From: an uncultured Eubacterium sp. | GTDB taxonomy: Bacteria > Bacillota > Clostridia > Lachnospirales > Lachnospiraceae | Direction of reading: 5' to 3' | DNA: 7,631 nucleotides | NCBI GenBank assembly: GCA_958446835.1 | Contig: CAUCXT010000072.1 | Coordinates: forward strand, 1-7,631 | Shown here: positions 1 through 5,552 of the stretch, piece by piece | Layout of the letters: every line of letters begins with the position of its first letter | Numbering within the stretch: position 1 is the stretch's first letter | The notes under the pieces: model-generated | Told to the model about the DNA's origin: nothing | Database searches by the model: none | What the model saw: the letters and a program-made list of their open reading frames with translations, nothing else | Made by a program: the position numbers and the translations under genes

Positions 1-1
1 C

Positions 2-169
2 GAATATATAATAAAGAAGATAAAAGAGGAATCAGGTATTGAGAATATCAGAACCGTAGCGACAGGCGGATATGGGCGCCTGATAGCGGAGAATACCGAC
101 AGCATACAGATATATGACAGTGAGCTGACTTTGAAGGGCTTGCAGTTTATATATGCGAAGAACAGGTAA
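2..169 (+). CDS. coaX: Type III pantothenate kinase, C-terminal end (partial)
   Basis: An open frame enters from the left edge and ends at TAA 167-169, giving the last 55 residues of a protein. The tail contains TVATGGYGRLIAENTDSI followed by LTLKGLQFIYAKNR. This matches the usual end of CoaX: a glycine-rich ATGG segment of the ASKHA fold, then an IAENTDSI helix and an LTLKGL-IY terminus. CoaX phosphorylates pantothenate in the first step of coenzyme A synthesis in the cytosol. The gene ends 30 nt before dusB on the same strand, so the two may share a transcript. Catalytic residues lie outside the window; the assignment rests on the tail alone and on the common coaX-dus neighbourhood in Clostridia. 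Confidence 0.85.
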   Translation, partial: EYIIKKIKEESGIENIRTVATGGYGRLIAENTDSIQIYDSELTLKGLQFIYAKNR

Positions 170-199
170 CGGAAACAGTAATGTATAGATGAGGAAATC

Positions 200-1159
200 A
201 TGAAGATAGGAAATGTGAACATTGAGAATAATCTTGTGCTTGCGCCGATGGCAGGAGTTACCGACCTGCCATTTCGCATTCTCTGCAGGGAGCAGGGATG
301 CGGACTTCTGTATACGGAGATGGTGAGCGCAAAGGCGATTCTCTACAATAATAAAAATACGGAGGCACTTTTGGAGGTGGAGCCGGAGGAAAATCCGATA
401 TCCTTACAGCTTTTTGGCTCCGACCCACAGATTATGGCGGACATGGCAAAGAGACTTGAGGAAAGACCGTTTGATATATTTGACATCAATATGGGCTGTC
501 CGGTGCCGAAGATTGTCAATAACGGTGAGGGTTCGGCTCTTATGAAAAATCCTCTGCTGGTCGGACAGATCGTTGAGACGATGGCAAAGGCGGTGAAGAA
601 GCCTGTAACCGTAAAAATCAGAAAAGGCTTTAACGATGACATGATAAACGCGCCGGAGATAGCGCACATTGTCGAGGAATCCGGCGGAGCCGCGGTCGCG
701 GTGCACGGTAGGACGCGTGAGCAGTTCTATTCCGGCAAAGCCGACTGGGATATCATAAGGCAGGTTGTGGAGCGCGTGAACATTCCGGTAATAGGAAACG
801 GCGATGTGTGCAGTGCGGAGGATGTCATTGCCATGGAGCAGCAGACCGGCTGTGAGGCTGTGATGATCGGGCGCGGCGCACGGGGAAATCCATGGATTTT
901 TTCACGCATAAATGAGTACCGCCGCACAGGTGTGCTGCCACCGAAGCCGGATGTGGATGAGATTAAGAGAATGATTAAAAAGCACGCACAGCTACAGCTC
1001 AAGTACAAGGGAGAGTACCTTGGAATACGCGAGATGAGAAAACATGTGGCGTGGTACACGACAGGGCTTAAGGATTCGGCAGCACTCAGAAATGAGGTCA
1101 ACCTCACTGAGAGCATGGATGAGCTTTTTGAGCTGCTTGATAAGAAACTGGTTGATTAA
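200..1159 (+). CDS. dusB: tRNA-dihydrouridine synthase (DusB-like)
   Basis: This 319-aa flavoenzyme reduces specific uridines in tRNA to dihydrouridine, using FMN and NADPH. The N-terminal TIM barrel starts with LAPMAGVTDLPFR (about residues 14-26), the FMN-binding signature. The catalytic loop is NMGCPVPK with Cys100 as the expected proton donor. AVHGRTREQFYSG (about 168-179) and IGNGDV / MIGRGARGNPW (about 198-232) bind phosphate and flavin. The C-terminal helical domain (about 250-319) contains the REMRKH-AWY segment expected for tRNA contact. Length is normal for the family. The ATG at 200 is preceded by GAGG at 191-194. It follows coaX and precedes greA, but greA has its own promoter. 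I am sure of the family; the DusB subgroup is the usual one in Firmicutes and is less certain. Confidence 0.95.
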   Translation: MKIGNVNIENNLVLAPMAGVTDLPFRILCREQGCGLLYTEMVSAKAILYNNKNTEALLEVEPEENPISLQLFGSDPQIMADMAKRLEERPFDIFDINMGCPVPKIVNNGEGSALMKNPLLVGQIVETMAKAVKKPVTVKIRKGFNDDMINAPEIAHIVEESGGAAVAVHGRTREQFYSGKADWDIIRQVVERVNIPVIGNGDVCSAEDVIAMEQQTGCEAVMIGRGARGNPWIFSRINEYRRTGVLPPKPDVDEIKRMIKKHAQLQLKYKGEYLGIREMRKHVAWYTTGLKDSAALRNEVNLTESMDELFELLDKKLVD

Positions 1160-1194
1160 ATGTATTATATAAGTCCGCCGGGAAAATTGAATGG

Positions 1195-1223
1195 TTGACA
1201 TTTGAAGTTGATTATATTATAAT
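1195..1223 (+). promoter_or_regulatory. Sigma-A (housekeeping) promoter for greA-lysS
   Basis: A perfect TTGACA (-35) at 1195-1200 and a perfect TATAAT (-10) at 1218-1223 are separated by 17 nt, the optimal spacing. Transcription would start near 1230, leaving a leader of about 80 nt before the greA start codon. It lies in the dusB-greA gap and explains the expected strong constitutive expression of greA and lysS. Confidence 0.9.
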
Positions 1224-1258
1224 ACGGTGCATTGAATGGGGGAATATACCCTAAAATA

Positions 1259-1273
1259 GCCGCGTTTAGCGGC
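1259..1273 (+). other. Small GC-rich hairpin in the greA leader
   Basis: GCCGC (1259-1263) and GCGGC (1269-1273) form a perfect 5-bp stem with a 5-nt loop, about 30 nt downstream of the predicted start site. The following ATTTGTTATA is only moderately U-rich, so it is at best a weak pause or attenuator. It may simply stabilise the 5' end of the mRNA. No known leader motif recognised. Confidence 0.35.
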
Positions 1274-1312
1274 ATTTGTTATATAAAAATGGGAAGGTAT
1301 AGGTGTTTTATT

Positions 1313-1798
1313 ATGGCAAAGAAAATAGTCATGACATACGAAGGAATGAAAAAACTTCAGGATGAATTACAGAGCTTAAAGGTAGATAGACGTAAAGATG
1401 TAGCGAAGAAGCTTCAGGAAGCCAGAGAGCAGGGCGACTTATCAGAGAACGCAGAGTACGATGCAGCCAAGGATGAGCAGCGTGACATAGAGGCAAGAAT
1501 AGATGAGTTAGAGGCAATTCTTAAGAACGTGGAGGTTGTTGTAAGCGATGATGTCGATATCGACAAGATAAGCATTGGCTGTACAGTAGACCTTCTTGAC
1601 GTTGAGTTCGACGAGACATTGGAGTACAAGATCGTAGGCTCGACAGAGGCAAGCAGCCTCAGCGGATATATTTCCAACGAGTCACCTCTTGGAAAGGCAC
1701 TCATCGGTTCTAAGGTTGGCCAGACAATCACTGTTGCAGCACCTGCAGGAGATGTAGCTTACAAGATTTTATCAATCAGAAGAACAGAGAACAATTAA
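1313..1798 (+). CDS. greA: Transcription elongation factor GreA
   Basis: A 161-aa GreA. It enters the RNA polymerase secondary channel and stimulates cleavage of the 3' RNA of backtracked complexes. The N-terminal coiled coil (about residues 8-75) has alternating charges and carries the conserved tip GDLSENAEYDAAKDEQ with acidic residues Asp42 and Glu45 that coordinate the catalytic metal. The C-terminal FKBP-like globular domain follows (about 80-158), including the SPLGKALIGSKVGQ segment typical of the family. I chose ATG 1313 (MAKKIVMTYEG) because it matches the family N-terminus and has AGGTG at 1301-1305. An in-frame TTG at 1232 would add 27 unrelated residues and lies almost at the predicted transcription start. 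The promoter at 1195-1223 drives it; lysS follows after 31 nt. Confidence 0.97.
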   Translation: MAKKIVMTYEGMKKLQDELQSLKVDRRKDVAKKLQEAREQGDLSENAEYDAAKDEQRDIEARIDELEAILKNVEVVVSDDVDIDKISIGCTVDLLDVEFDETLEYKIVGSTEASSLSGYISNESPLGKALIGSKVGQTITVAAPAGDVAYKILSIRRTENN

Positions 1799-1829
1799 AC
1801 AAAGCATATTTCTGCAAGGAGGAAATAAG

Positions 1830-3449
1830 GTGGCAGAACAGAAGAATCCACAGGCACAGGAGAATGTCTCCAGCCAGAATATCAATGAGTTAATAAGAGT
1901 AAGAAGAGAGAAGCTTGCCGCATTACAGGAAGCAGGCAAGGATCCTTTTACAATCACTAAGTATAACCAGACCCATCATACAGATGAGGTGAAGCGCCTT
2001 TACAATGACCATGAGGCTAAGCTTCTTGCAGGCAGGGTAAGACCTTCTACAGAGGGACTTGACGAGCAGCAGGCTAAGGATGTCATCAACGAGGACTACA
2101 ACGAGAGAAGAGCAATCATGGACGCTGACCCTATCGAGGTATCCATAGCCGGACGTATGATGTTCAAGCGTGTTATGGGTAAGGCTTCATTCTGTAACAT
2201 TGCCGATTTAAAGGGAAATATCCAGGTATATGTTGCAAAGGATGCGGTAGGTGAGGAGTCCTACGCAGATTTCAAGAAGTCCGATATCGGTGATATCTAC
2301 GGCGTTAAGGGATATGTTTTCAGAACAAAGACTGATGAGATTTCCATACATGCAGAGGAAATCACACTTCTTTCCAAGTCACTTCAGGTACTTCCGGAGA
2401 AGTTCCACGGAATCACGGACACAGATACAAGATACCGCCAGAGATACGTTGACCTCATAATGAATCCGGATGTCAAGGATACATTTGTAAAGCGTTCAAA
2501 GGTTATCAGCACTATCCGCCGTTATCTTGACGCACAGGGCTTCATGGAGGTTGAGACACCTATGCTTGTATCCAACGCAGGTGGTGCCGCAGCAAGACCA
2601 TTTGAGACACATTTTAACGCACTTGACGAGGACTTAAAGCTTCGTATTTCACTTGAGTTATATTTAAAGAGACTTATCGTCGGCGGAATGGAGCGTGTTT
2701 ACGAGATTGGACGTGTATTCCGTAACGAGGGACTTGATACAAGACATAACCCTGAGTTTACACTCATGGAGTTATATCAGGCATACACAGATTACCACGG
2801 CATGATGGATCTTACAGAGAATCTCTACCGCTATGTTGCTAAGGAGGTTACAGGTTCAGAGCTCCTTACCTACGGTGAGAATGTAATGGATTTATCCAAG
2901 CCTTTTGAGAGAATAACAATGGTTGACGCCGTAAAGAAGTATTCAGGCGTTGACTTTAACGAGATTCACACTCTTGAGGAAGCCAGAGCGGTTGCCAAGG
3001 AGAAGAACGTGGCATTCGAGGAGCGCCACAAGAAGGGAGATATTCTCAACCTCTTCTTCGAGGAGTTCGTTGAGGAGCACTTGATTCAGCCTACATTCGT
3101 TATGGATCATCCGATTGAGATTTCACCTCTCACTAAGAAGAAACCGGAGAATCCTGAGTACGTTGAGCGTTTTGAGTTCTTTATGAATGGCTGGGAGATG
3201 GCTAACGCCTACTCAGAGCTCAATGACCCTATCGACCAGAGAGCGCGTTTTGCAGCTCAGGAGGAGCTCTTCGCGGCAGGAGACGATGAGGCTAACCACA
3301 CAGACGAGGACTTCTTAAATGCCCTCAGCATAGGTATGCCACCTACGGGCGGAATCGGCTTCGGTATCGACAGAATGGTAATGATGATGACCAACAGCCC
3401 TGCAATCAGGGATGTGCTTCTCTTCCCGACGATGCGAAGCACAACCTAA
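1830..3449 (+). CDS. lysS: Lysyl-tRNA synthetase, class II, with altered C-terminal tail
   Basis: A 539-aa class IIb aminoacyl-tRNA synthetase that charges tRNA-Lys with lysine in the cytosol. It begins at GTG 1830 with AAGGAGG at 1816-1822. The N-terminal part is the OB-fold anticodon-binding domain (VSIAGRMMFKRVMGKASF, about 104-121), with an extra segment at about 62-98 compared with short bacterial LysRS. Motif 1 is around GFMEVETPML (237-246). Motif 2 contains FRNEGLDTRHNPEFTLME (starting with Arg298 at RNEG). Motif 3 is GIGFGIDR (508-515). Family members usually end LLFPTMK followed by a further tail. Here FPTM (532-535) is followed by only RSTT and a stop. I infer that an element integrated at the 3' end replaced the native last codons while keeping the enzyme intact. 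Cotranscribed with greA. Confidence 0.97.
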   Translation: MAEQKNPQAQENVSSQNINELIRVRREKLAALQEAGKDPFTITKYNQTHHTDEVKRLYNDHEAKLLAGRVRPSTEGLDEQQAKDVINEDYNERRAIMDADPIEVSIAGRMMFKRVMGKASFCNIADLKGNIQVYVAKDAVGEESYADFKKSDIGDIYGVKGYVFRTKTDEISIHAEEITLLSKSLQVLPEKFHGITDTDTRYRQRYVDLIMNPDVKDTFVKRSKVISTIRRYLDAQGFMEVETPMLVSNAGGAAARPFETHFNALDEDLKLRISLELYLKRLIVGGMERVYEIGRVFRNEGLDTRHNPEFTLMELYQAYTDYHGMMDLTENLYRYVAKEVTGSELLTYGENVMDLSKPFERITMVDAVKKYSGVDFNEIHTLEEARAVAKEKNVAFEERHKKGDILNLFFEEFVEEHLIQPTFVMDHPIEISPLTKKKPENPEYVERFEFFMNGWEMANAYSELNDPIDQRARFAAQEELFAAGDDEANHTDEDFLNALSIGMPPTGGIGFGIDRMVMMMTNSPAIRDVLLFPTMRSTT

Positions 3450-3520
3450 AAAATCCAGTATTTATGCGGGTTTGAAGGGTATGGGGTGGTCATTTGACCA
3501 TTATTTTGACCATCAAAAGC
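3420..3520 (+). other. Probable attachment junction (att site) of an element integrated at the lysS 3' end
   Basis: The change from chromosome to element falls here. The last lysS codons differ from the family after FPTM. Within 70 nt of the stop lie the repeats at 3487-3513, and all genes to the right are accessory and AT-rich in appearance. The crossover core is probably in the conserved stretch coding LLFPTM (around 3417-3437), because integrases that use gene 3' ends rebuild the reading frame. The exact core cannot be fixed without the other end of the element. No integrase is present in this window. Confidence 0.6.
3487..3513 (+). repeat. TTTGACCAT direct repeats plus TGGTCA/TGACCA inverted repeat
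   Basis: TTTGACCAT occurs at 3493-3501 and again at 3505-3513, a 12-nt period. TGGTCA (3487-3492) and TGACCA (3495-3500) form a perfect inverted repeat around TT. Close, short repeats just inside an integration junction fit arm-type binding sites for a tyrosine integrase or an excisionase. That function is inference. Confidence 0.6.
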
Positions 3521-3594
3521 AATAGTCATAACAAAGAGTGTACAAGGATTTACAATCTTATTGAAAAGCAAAAATAAAAGATAAGCACTACTTA

Positions 3595-3635
3595 GAGGAT
3601 ATTTTCTAAAGAAATTTAGAAAGTATCCTCTTTTT
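3595..3635 (+). terminator. Strong intrinsic terminator downstream of lysS
   Basis: A 16-bp stem (3595-3610 with 3615-3630) has one G.U pair and a GAAA tetraloop, and is followed by TTTTT at 3631-3635. It acts on the + strand; the opposite side has no T-run. It would stop read-through from lysS into the element, 37 nt before the first element gene. Confidence 0.9.
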
Positions 3636-3671
3636 GCGTTATGGAGAAAAAATTTGAAAGGAGATATGAGT

Positions 3672-3890
3672 ATGACAGGTAAAGAAGCACCTAATAAAAG
3701 AAACATGCAGAAGTTTGTGAGATATGCGGAAGGAGCCAAGATGTATAGTATGGGTTTAAGCAAATTCCAAGAGTTGGCTAAAGATGCAAAAGCATGTTAT
3801 AAGGTCGGTCAGCTGGTTTTGGTCAATACCGAAATACTTGATGAGTATTTGGAGACATTCAGAATTGTAGAAGATGATTTTTATAAGTAG
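3672..3890 (+). CDS. Small HTH/excisionase-like protein, single domain (DUF6462-like), copy A
   Basis: A 72-aa protein made almost entirely of one domain (about residues 13-66) with the pattern KFVRYAEGAKMYSMG, then ELAKDAKACYKVG, then LVLVNTEILDEYL. The same pattern occurs three more times in the next two genes. The layout (helix, short turn with a glycine, second helix, then a YKVG hairpin and a beta strand) resembles the winged HTH of small excisionases and MerR-like proteins. Similar small proteins in clostridial mobile elements are annotated DUF6462, a name I give from memory. ATG 3672 is preferred because GGAG at 3660-3663 is 8 nt upstream. ATG 3666 is only 2 nt from it, and TTG 3654 lies before it. 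A role in excision or element gene control is inference; no function is proven. Confidence 0.8.
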   Translation: MTGKEAPNKRNMQKFVRYAEGAKMYSMGLSKFQELAKDAKACYKVGQLVLVNTEILDEYLETFRIVEDDFYK

Positions 3891-3898
3891 GTGAATAT

Positions 3899-4345
3899 AT
3901 GGCAGTTATATTATCGCCTCGTGGAAATGAGGCATCCAATATGATGAAACGATTTGTAAGATATGAAGAAGCAGCACAGTATTTTGGAATAGATGAAACG
4001 CTTATTGTTGCATACGCAAAGGCAGCAGGTGCGGTGTACCAATTATCCAAAATAAGATTAATTAAGATTGAACCTTTGGAGGACTATATGAAGCACTTAA
4101 CGAAAGTAGGAAGATCATCTAAGCTAATTCAACGTAAATTTGTGAGGGTAGGTGAAGGAACACTTATTTATAATATTGGACGCAATCGTTTTATTGAGAT
4201 GGCAAGAGCAGCAGGAGCAGTATATAAGATAGGTGATAGTAAGGGAAGTAAAGTACTTATTAGACTAGATGTGTTTGATGAGTATATGGAGCAATTTAGA
4301 GAAAAGCCTGTGGAAATGAAGCATCTGTTATGGAAGGAGGATTAA
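3899..4345 (+). CDS. Tandem two-domain HTH/excisionase-like protein (DUF6462-like), copies B1 and B2
   Basis: A 148-aa protein containing two copies of the domain seen in its neighbours. Copy B1 (about residues 17-70) reads KRFVRYEEAAQYFGI, then YAKAAGAVYQL. Copy B2 (about 79-134) reads RKFVRVGEGTLIYNIG, then EMARAAGAVYKIG, with a few extra residues (GDSKGSK) in the wing region. B1 is the most divergent copy: it has IDET where the others have G/S-x-x, and QLS instead of KVG. A linker GRSSKLIQ joins the two. ATG 3899 follows AGGTG at 3889-3893, which overlaps the stop of copy A. An alternative start at ATG 3941 (GAGG at 3929-3932) would begin right at B1. An internal fusion or duplication of single-domain genes is the simplest origin. 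Two covalently joined domains suggest binding to a bipartite or repeated DNA site (inference). Confidence 0.8.
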   Translation: MAVILSPRGNEASNMMKRFVRYEEAAQYFGIDETLIVAYAKAAGAVYQLSKIRLIKIEPLEDYMKHLTKVGRSSKLIQRKFVRVGEGTLIYNIGRNRFIEMARAAGAVYKIGDSKGSKVLIRLDVFDEYMEQFREKPVEMKHLLWKED

Positions 4346-4348
4346 GGT

Positions 4349-4606
4349 ATGGGATATTCATATAAATCATATTCAGACACAAAAGAAGTGTTTAAAAAGT
4401 TTGTGAATGCAGCTGAAGGGCAGGCAGTGTATGGAATAAGCAGAAGTCATATTATGGAAATGGCAAAGAAAGCAGGAGCTGTTTATAAGGTTGGAAATAC
4501 TGCACTGATAAATACAGAAATATTTGAGGCATACCTGGAGCAGTTCAAAGAGAATCCGGTGCCGTTGCCTAAGTACATAGTAGATAAAACGAAGCTAAAT
4601 AAATAA
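4349..4606 (+). CDS. Small HTH/excisionase-like protein, single domain (DUF6462-like), copy C
   Basis: An 85-aa protein with one copy of the repeated domain (about residues 12-67): KKFVNAAEGQAVYGIS, then EMAKKAGAVYKVG, then ALINTEIFEAYLEQF. It is closest in pattern to copy B2. The ATG has GGAGG at 4336-4340, 8 nt upstream, and the gene starts 3 nt after the previous stop, so the three genes look like one translational unit. The C-terminus (PVPLPKYIVDKTKLNK) is short and basic. The function is unknown beyond probable DNA binding. Confidence 0.8.
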   Translation: MGYSYKSYSDTKEVFKKFVNAAEGQAVYGISRSHIMEMAKKAGAVYKVGNTALINTEIFEAYLEQFKENPVPLPKYIVDKTKLNK

Positions 4607-4608
4607 AA

Positions 4609-4687
4609 ACACCAGTTTTTGGTGTGATATTGAGAAAACACACCAAACCAGTCCATATCCAAATATTTTTTTCTGGTTTATGATATG
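4609..4687 (+). repeat. Nested, mutually exclusive inverted repeats after copy C
   Basis: Four complementary pairs overlap here. They are ACACCA/TGGTGT (4609-4614 with 4620-4625), TTTGGTGTG/CACACCAAA (4618-4626 with 4639-4647), AAACCAG/CTGGTTT (4645-4651 with 4673-4679) and CATATC/GATATG (4654-4659 with 4682-4687). They cannot all form together; the last two cross, as in a pseudoknot. On the - strand the first stem is followed by TTTTTATTTATTT, a terminator-like arrangement, but no - strand gene nearby is convincing. The + strand lacks a U-run right after the stem. Confidence 0.55.
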
Positions 4688-4856
4688 TGTGTCCGAAACA
4701 AACGGACAAAAACTGAATATCAATTGCAGGTCCGCAGTAATGCGGTACTCGAGAGAGTAAAGTGAAAATTCCGGGGCATTCACCTTGAGGATATACAAAC
4801 ACAACTTTCACATTAGTAGTTCGATGGACTGAGAAGTGAAGAACGAGGAGTTGGTT

Positions 4857-4922
4857 ATGAATCTGGTAAAAGGAACAAGGATGTTGCGGAAGGATAATAA
4901 CCCATATGGGGCACAGCCCTAA
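4857..4922 (+). CDS. Possible 21-aa leader peptide inside the structured region
   Basis: ATG 4857 has GAGGAG at 4845-4850, 6 nt upstream, and opens a 21-codon frame beginning MNLVKGTRMLRKDNNP and ending at TAA 4920-4922. The peptide is basic and has no recognised family. The frame runs through the CCCATATGGG and AGGAT/ATCCT hairpins, so its translation would disturb them, as in attenuation leaders. It could also be chance. Confidence 0.3.
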   Translation: MNLVKGTRMLRKDNNPYGAQP

Positions 4923-5028
4923 TCCTCACAATGGCAGAAGAGGAGATAGTTCTTATTTGAAAGAGCGTCGTGAACACGAAAGTGGCTTGCCTGCAATTCC
5001 CATGTGTACGGGCGATAGAGGGGTTCGG

Positions 5029-5058
5029 ATGAACCAGAGTACACCTACATGCTTCTAA
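5029..5058 (+). CDS. Possible 9-aa leader peptide (MNQSTPTCF)
   Basis: ATG 5029 follows a GAGGGG stretch. The frame ends at TAA 5056-5058, which is exactly the loop of the GCTTC-TAA-GAAGC hairpin. The placement of the stop in a hairpin loop is suggestive of a ribosome-stalling leader, but a 9-codon frame has little statistical weight. Confidence 0.2.
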   Translation: MNQSTPTCF

Positions 5059-5111
5059 GAAGCTGTCCTGACTGAACTTGTTTTAGCAGGAAATATAAGG
5101 AGGATGTAGAC

Positions 5112-5285
5112 ATGATAGGAATTATTTCAATGGCATTTGCTTTATTAGGTTTACTTATGACATGGTCTCTTGCTAAAGCCGCAGGTGATGCAGATAAACG
5201 GATTGAGGAATTCTATCAGACTTTTCTTCTTGGAGAGGAGAGTCAGGATGGGAGTGGTTCAAAAAAAGTTCAGCAGACGGCATAA
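5112..5285 (+). CDS. Small membrane-anchored protein, 57 aa
   Basis: ATG 5112 is preceded by AAGGAGG at 5097-5103 with 8-nt spacing, an excellent ribosome binding site. The protein starts MIGIISMAFALLGLLMTWSL, a single hydrophobic helix at residues 1-20. A polar tail with KAAGDADKRIEEFYQTFLLG follows, so it is probably a one-pass membrane peptide with a cytoplasmic amphipathic helix. I do not recognise a family. It is the first gene of the run leading to parM, and its end overlaps the next gene by 38 nt in another frame, which points to translational coupling. Confidence 0.7.
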   Translation: MIGIISMAFALLGLLMTWSLAKAAGDADKRIEEFYQTFLLGEESQDGSGSKKVQQTA

Positions 5286-5505
5286 GCATAAGTTGTCAGC
5301 AGAAGAGAAACTTGAAAGGGATCTTAAGGATTGTATGAAATGCAAATACTTCTGGGGAAATAATAACAGGTGCATCAATAATAAGTGCTATCGGGAAAAG
5401 AAAAAAACTGAGATTAAGAAACCGGCGAGTGAATGCGATAGATGTCCTTATAATAATGGCAGTGGATATTGTTTCCCTTGTATGAAGAAAATCCTTGGAA
5501 AGTAG
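5248..5505 (+). CDS. Small cysteine-rich, zinc-ribbon-like protein, 85 aa
   Basis: The protein has a basic N-terminus (QKKFSRRHKHKLSAEEK) and eight cysteines arranged as CMKC, C-x4-C (CINNKC), CDRC and CFPC. This is enough for two zinc sites or knuckles and suggests nucleic-acid or protein binding. ATG 5248 is chosen because AGGAG at 5236-5240 lies 7 nt upstream. A longer frame back to 5170 has no good ribosome binding site and lies inside the coding part of the upstream gene. It overlaps that gene by 38 nt and lies 47 nt before parM. No specific family recognised. Confidence 0.75.
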   Translation: MGVVQKKFSRRHKHKLSAEEKLERDLKDCMKCKYFWGNNNRCINNKCYREKKKTEIKKPASECDRCPYNNGSGYCFPCMKKILGK

Positions 5506-5552
5506 AGGCAGTAATGAATTTCAGATTTAGATTGAAAAGGAGGAAGCAGACG

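Larger units (their letters stand above)
4690..5091 (+). ncRNA. Candidate large structured RNA (or other structured site) upstream of the par operon
   Basis: There is no convincing gene, but many clean hairpins. TGTCCG/CGGACA (4690-4695 with 4703-4708). CCGCA-GTAA-TGCGG (4732-4745), directly abutting TACTC-GAGA-GAGTA (4746-4759), both closed by GNRA loops. GTGAA/TTCAC (4762-4766 with 4779-4783). TTTCAC/AGTGAA (4806-4811 with 4835-4840), with an inner AGTTC/GGACT. AGGAT/ATCCT around CCCATATGGG (4901-4910). CAC-GAAA-GTG (4975-4984). GTGTAC/GTACAC enclosing GGTTC-GGAT-GAACC (about 5004-5043). GCTTC-TAA-GAAGC (5051-5063). TCCTG/CAGGA (5066-5070 with 5087-5091). This density suggests selected RNA structure. 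I do not recognise a named family. It could be a free RNA, a leader for the gene at 5112, or an oriT or centromere. The strand is assumed from the neighbouring genes. Confidence 0.5.

Noticed and set aside
404..1116. Long open frames on the - strand over dusB
   Set aside because: They lie antisense to a clear enzyme gene, have no ribosome binding sites and give low-quality protein sequence; they are shadows of dusB codon bias.
3450..3671. tRNA gene at the lysS junction as the integration target
   Set aside because: No cloverleaf or T-loop GTTCGANTC sequence is visible; the target appears to be the lysS coding end itself.
4569..4811. Open frames on the - strand in the intergenic region after copy C
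   Set aside because: Two different frames overlap here with no convincing start signal, and the hairpins explain the sequence better. The T-rich repeats generate the Phe/Leu-rich products.
4690..5091. Group II intron (ORF-less) as the explanation of the structured region
   Set aside because: A GTGTG resembling an intron 5' end occurs at 4687-4691, but I could not find the domain V hairpin with its AGC triad and GAAA loop, nor a proper 3' end. Kept only as a hypothesis to test by covariance search.
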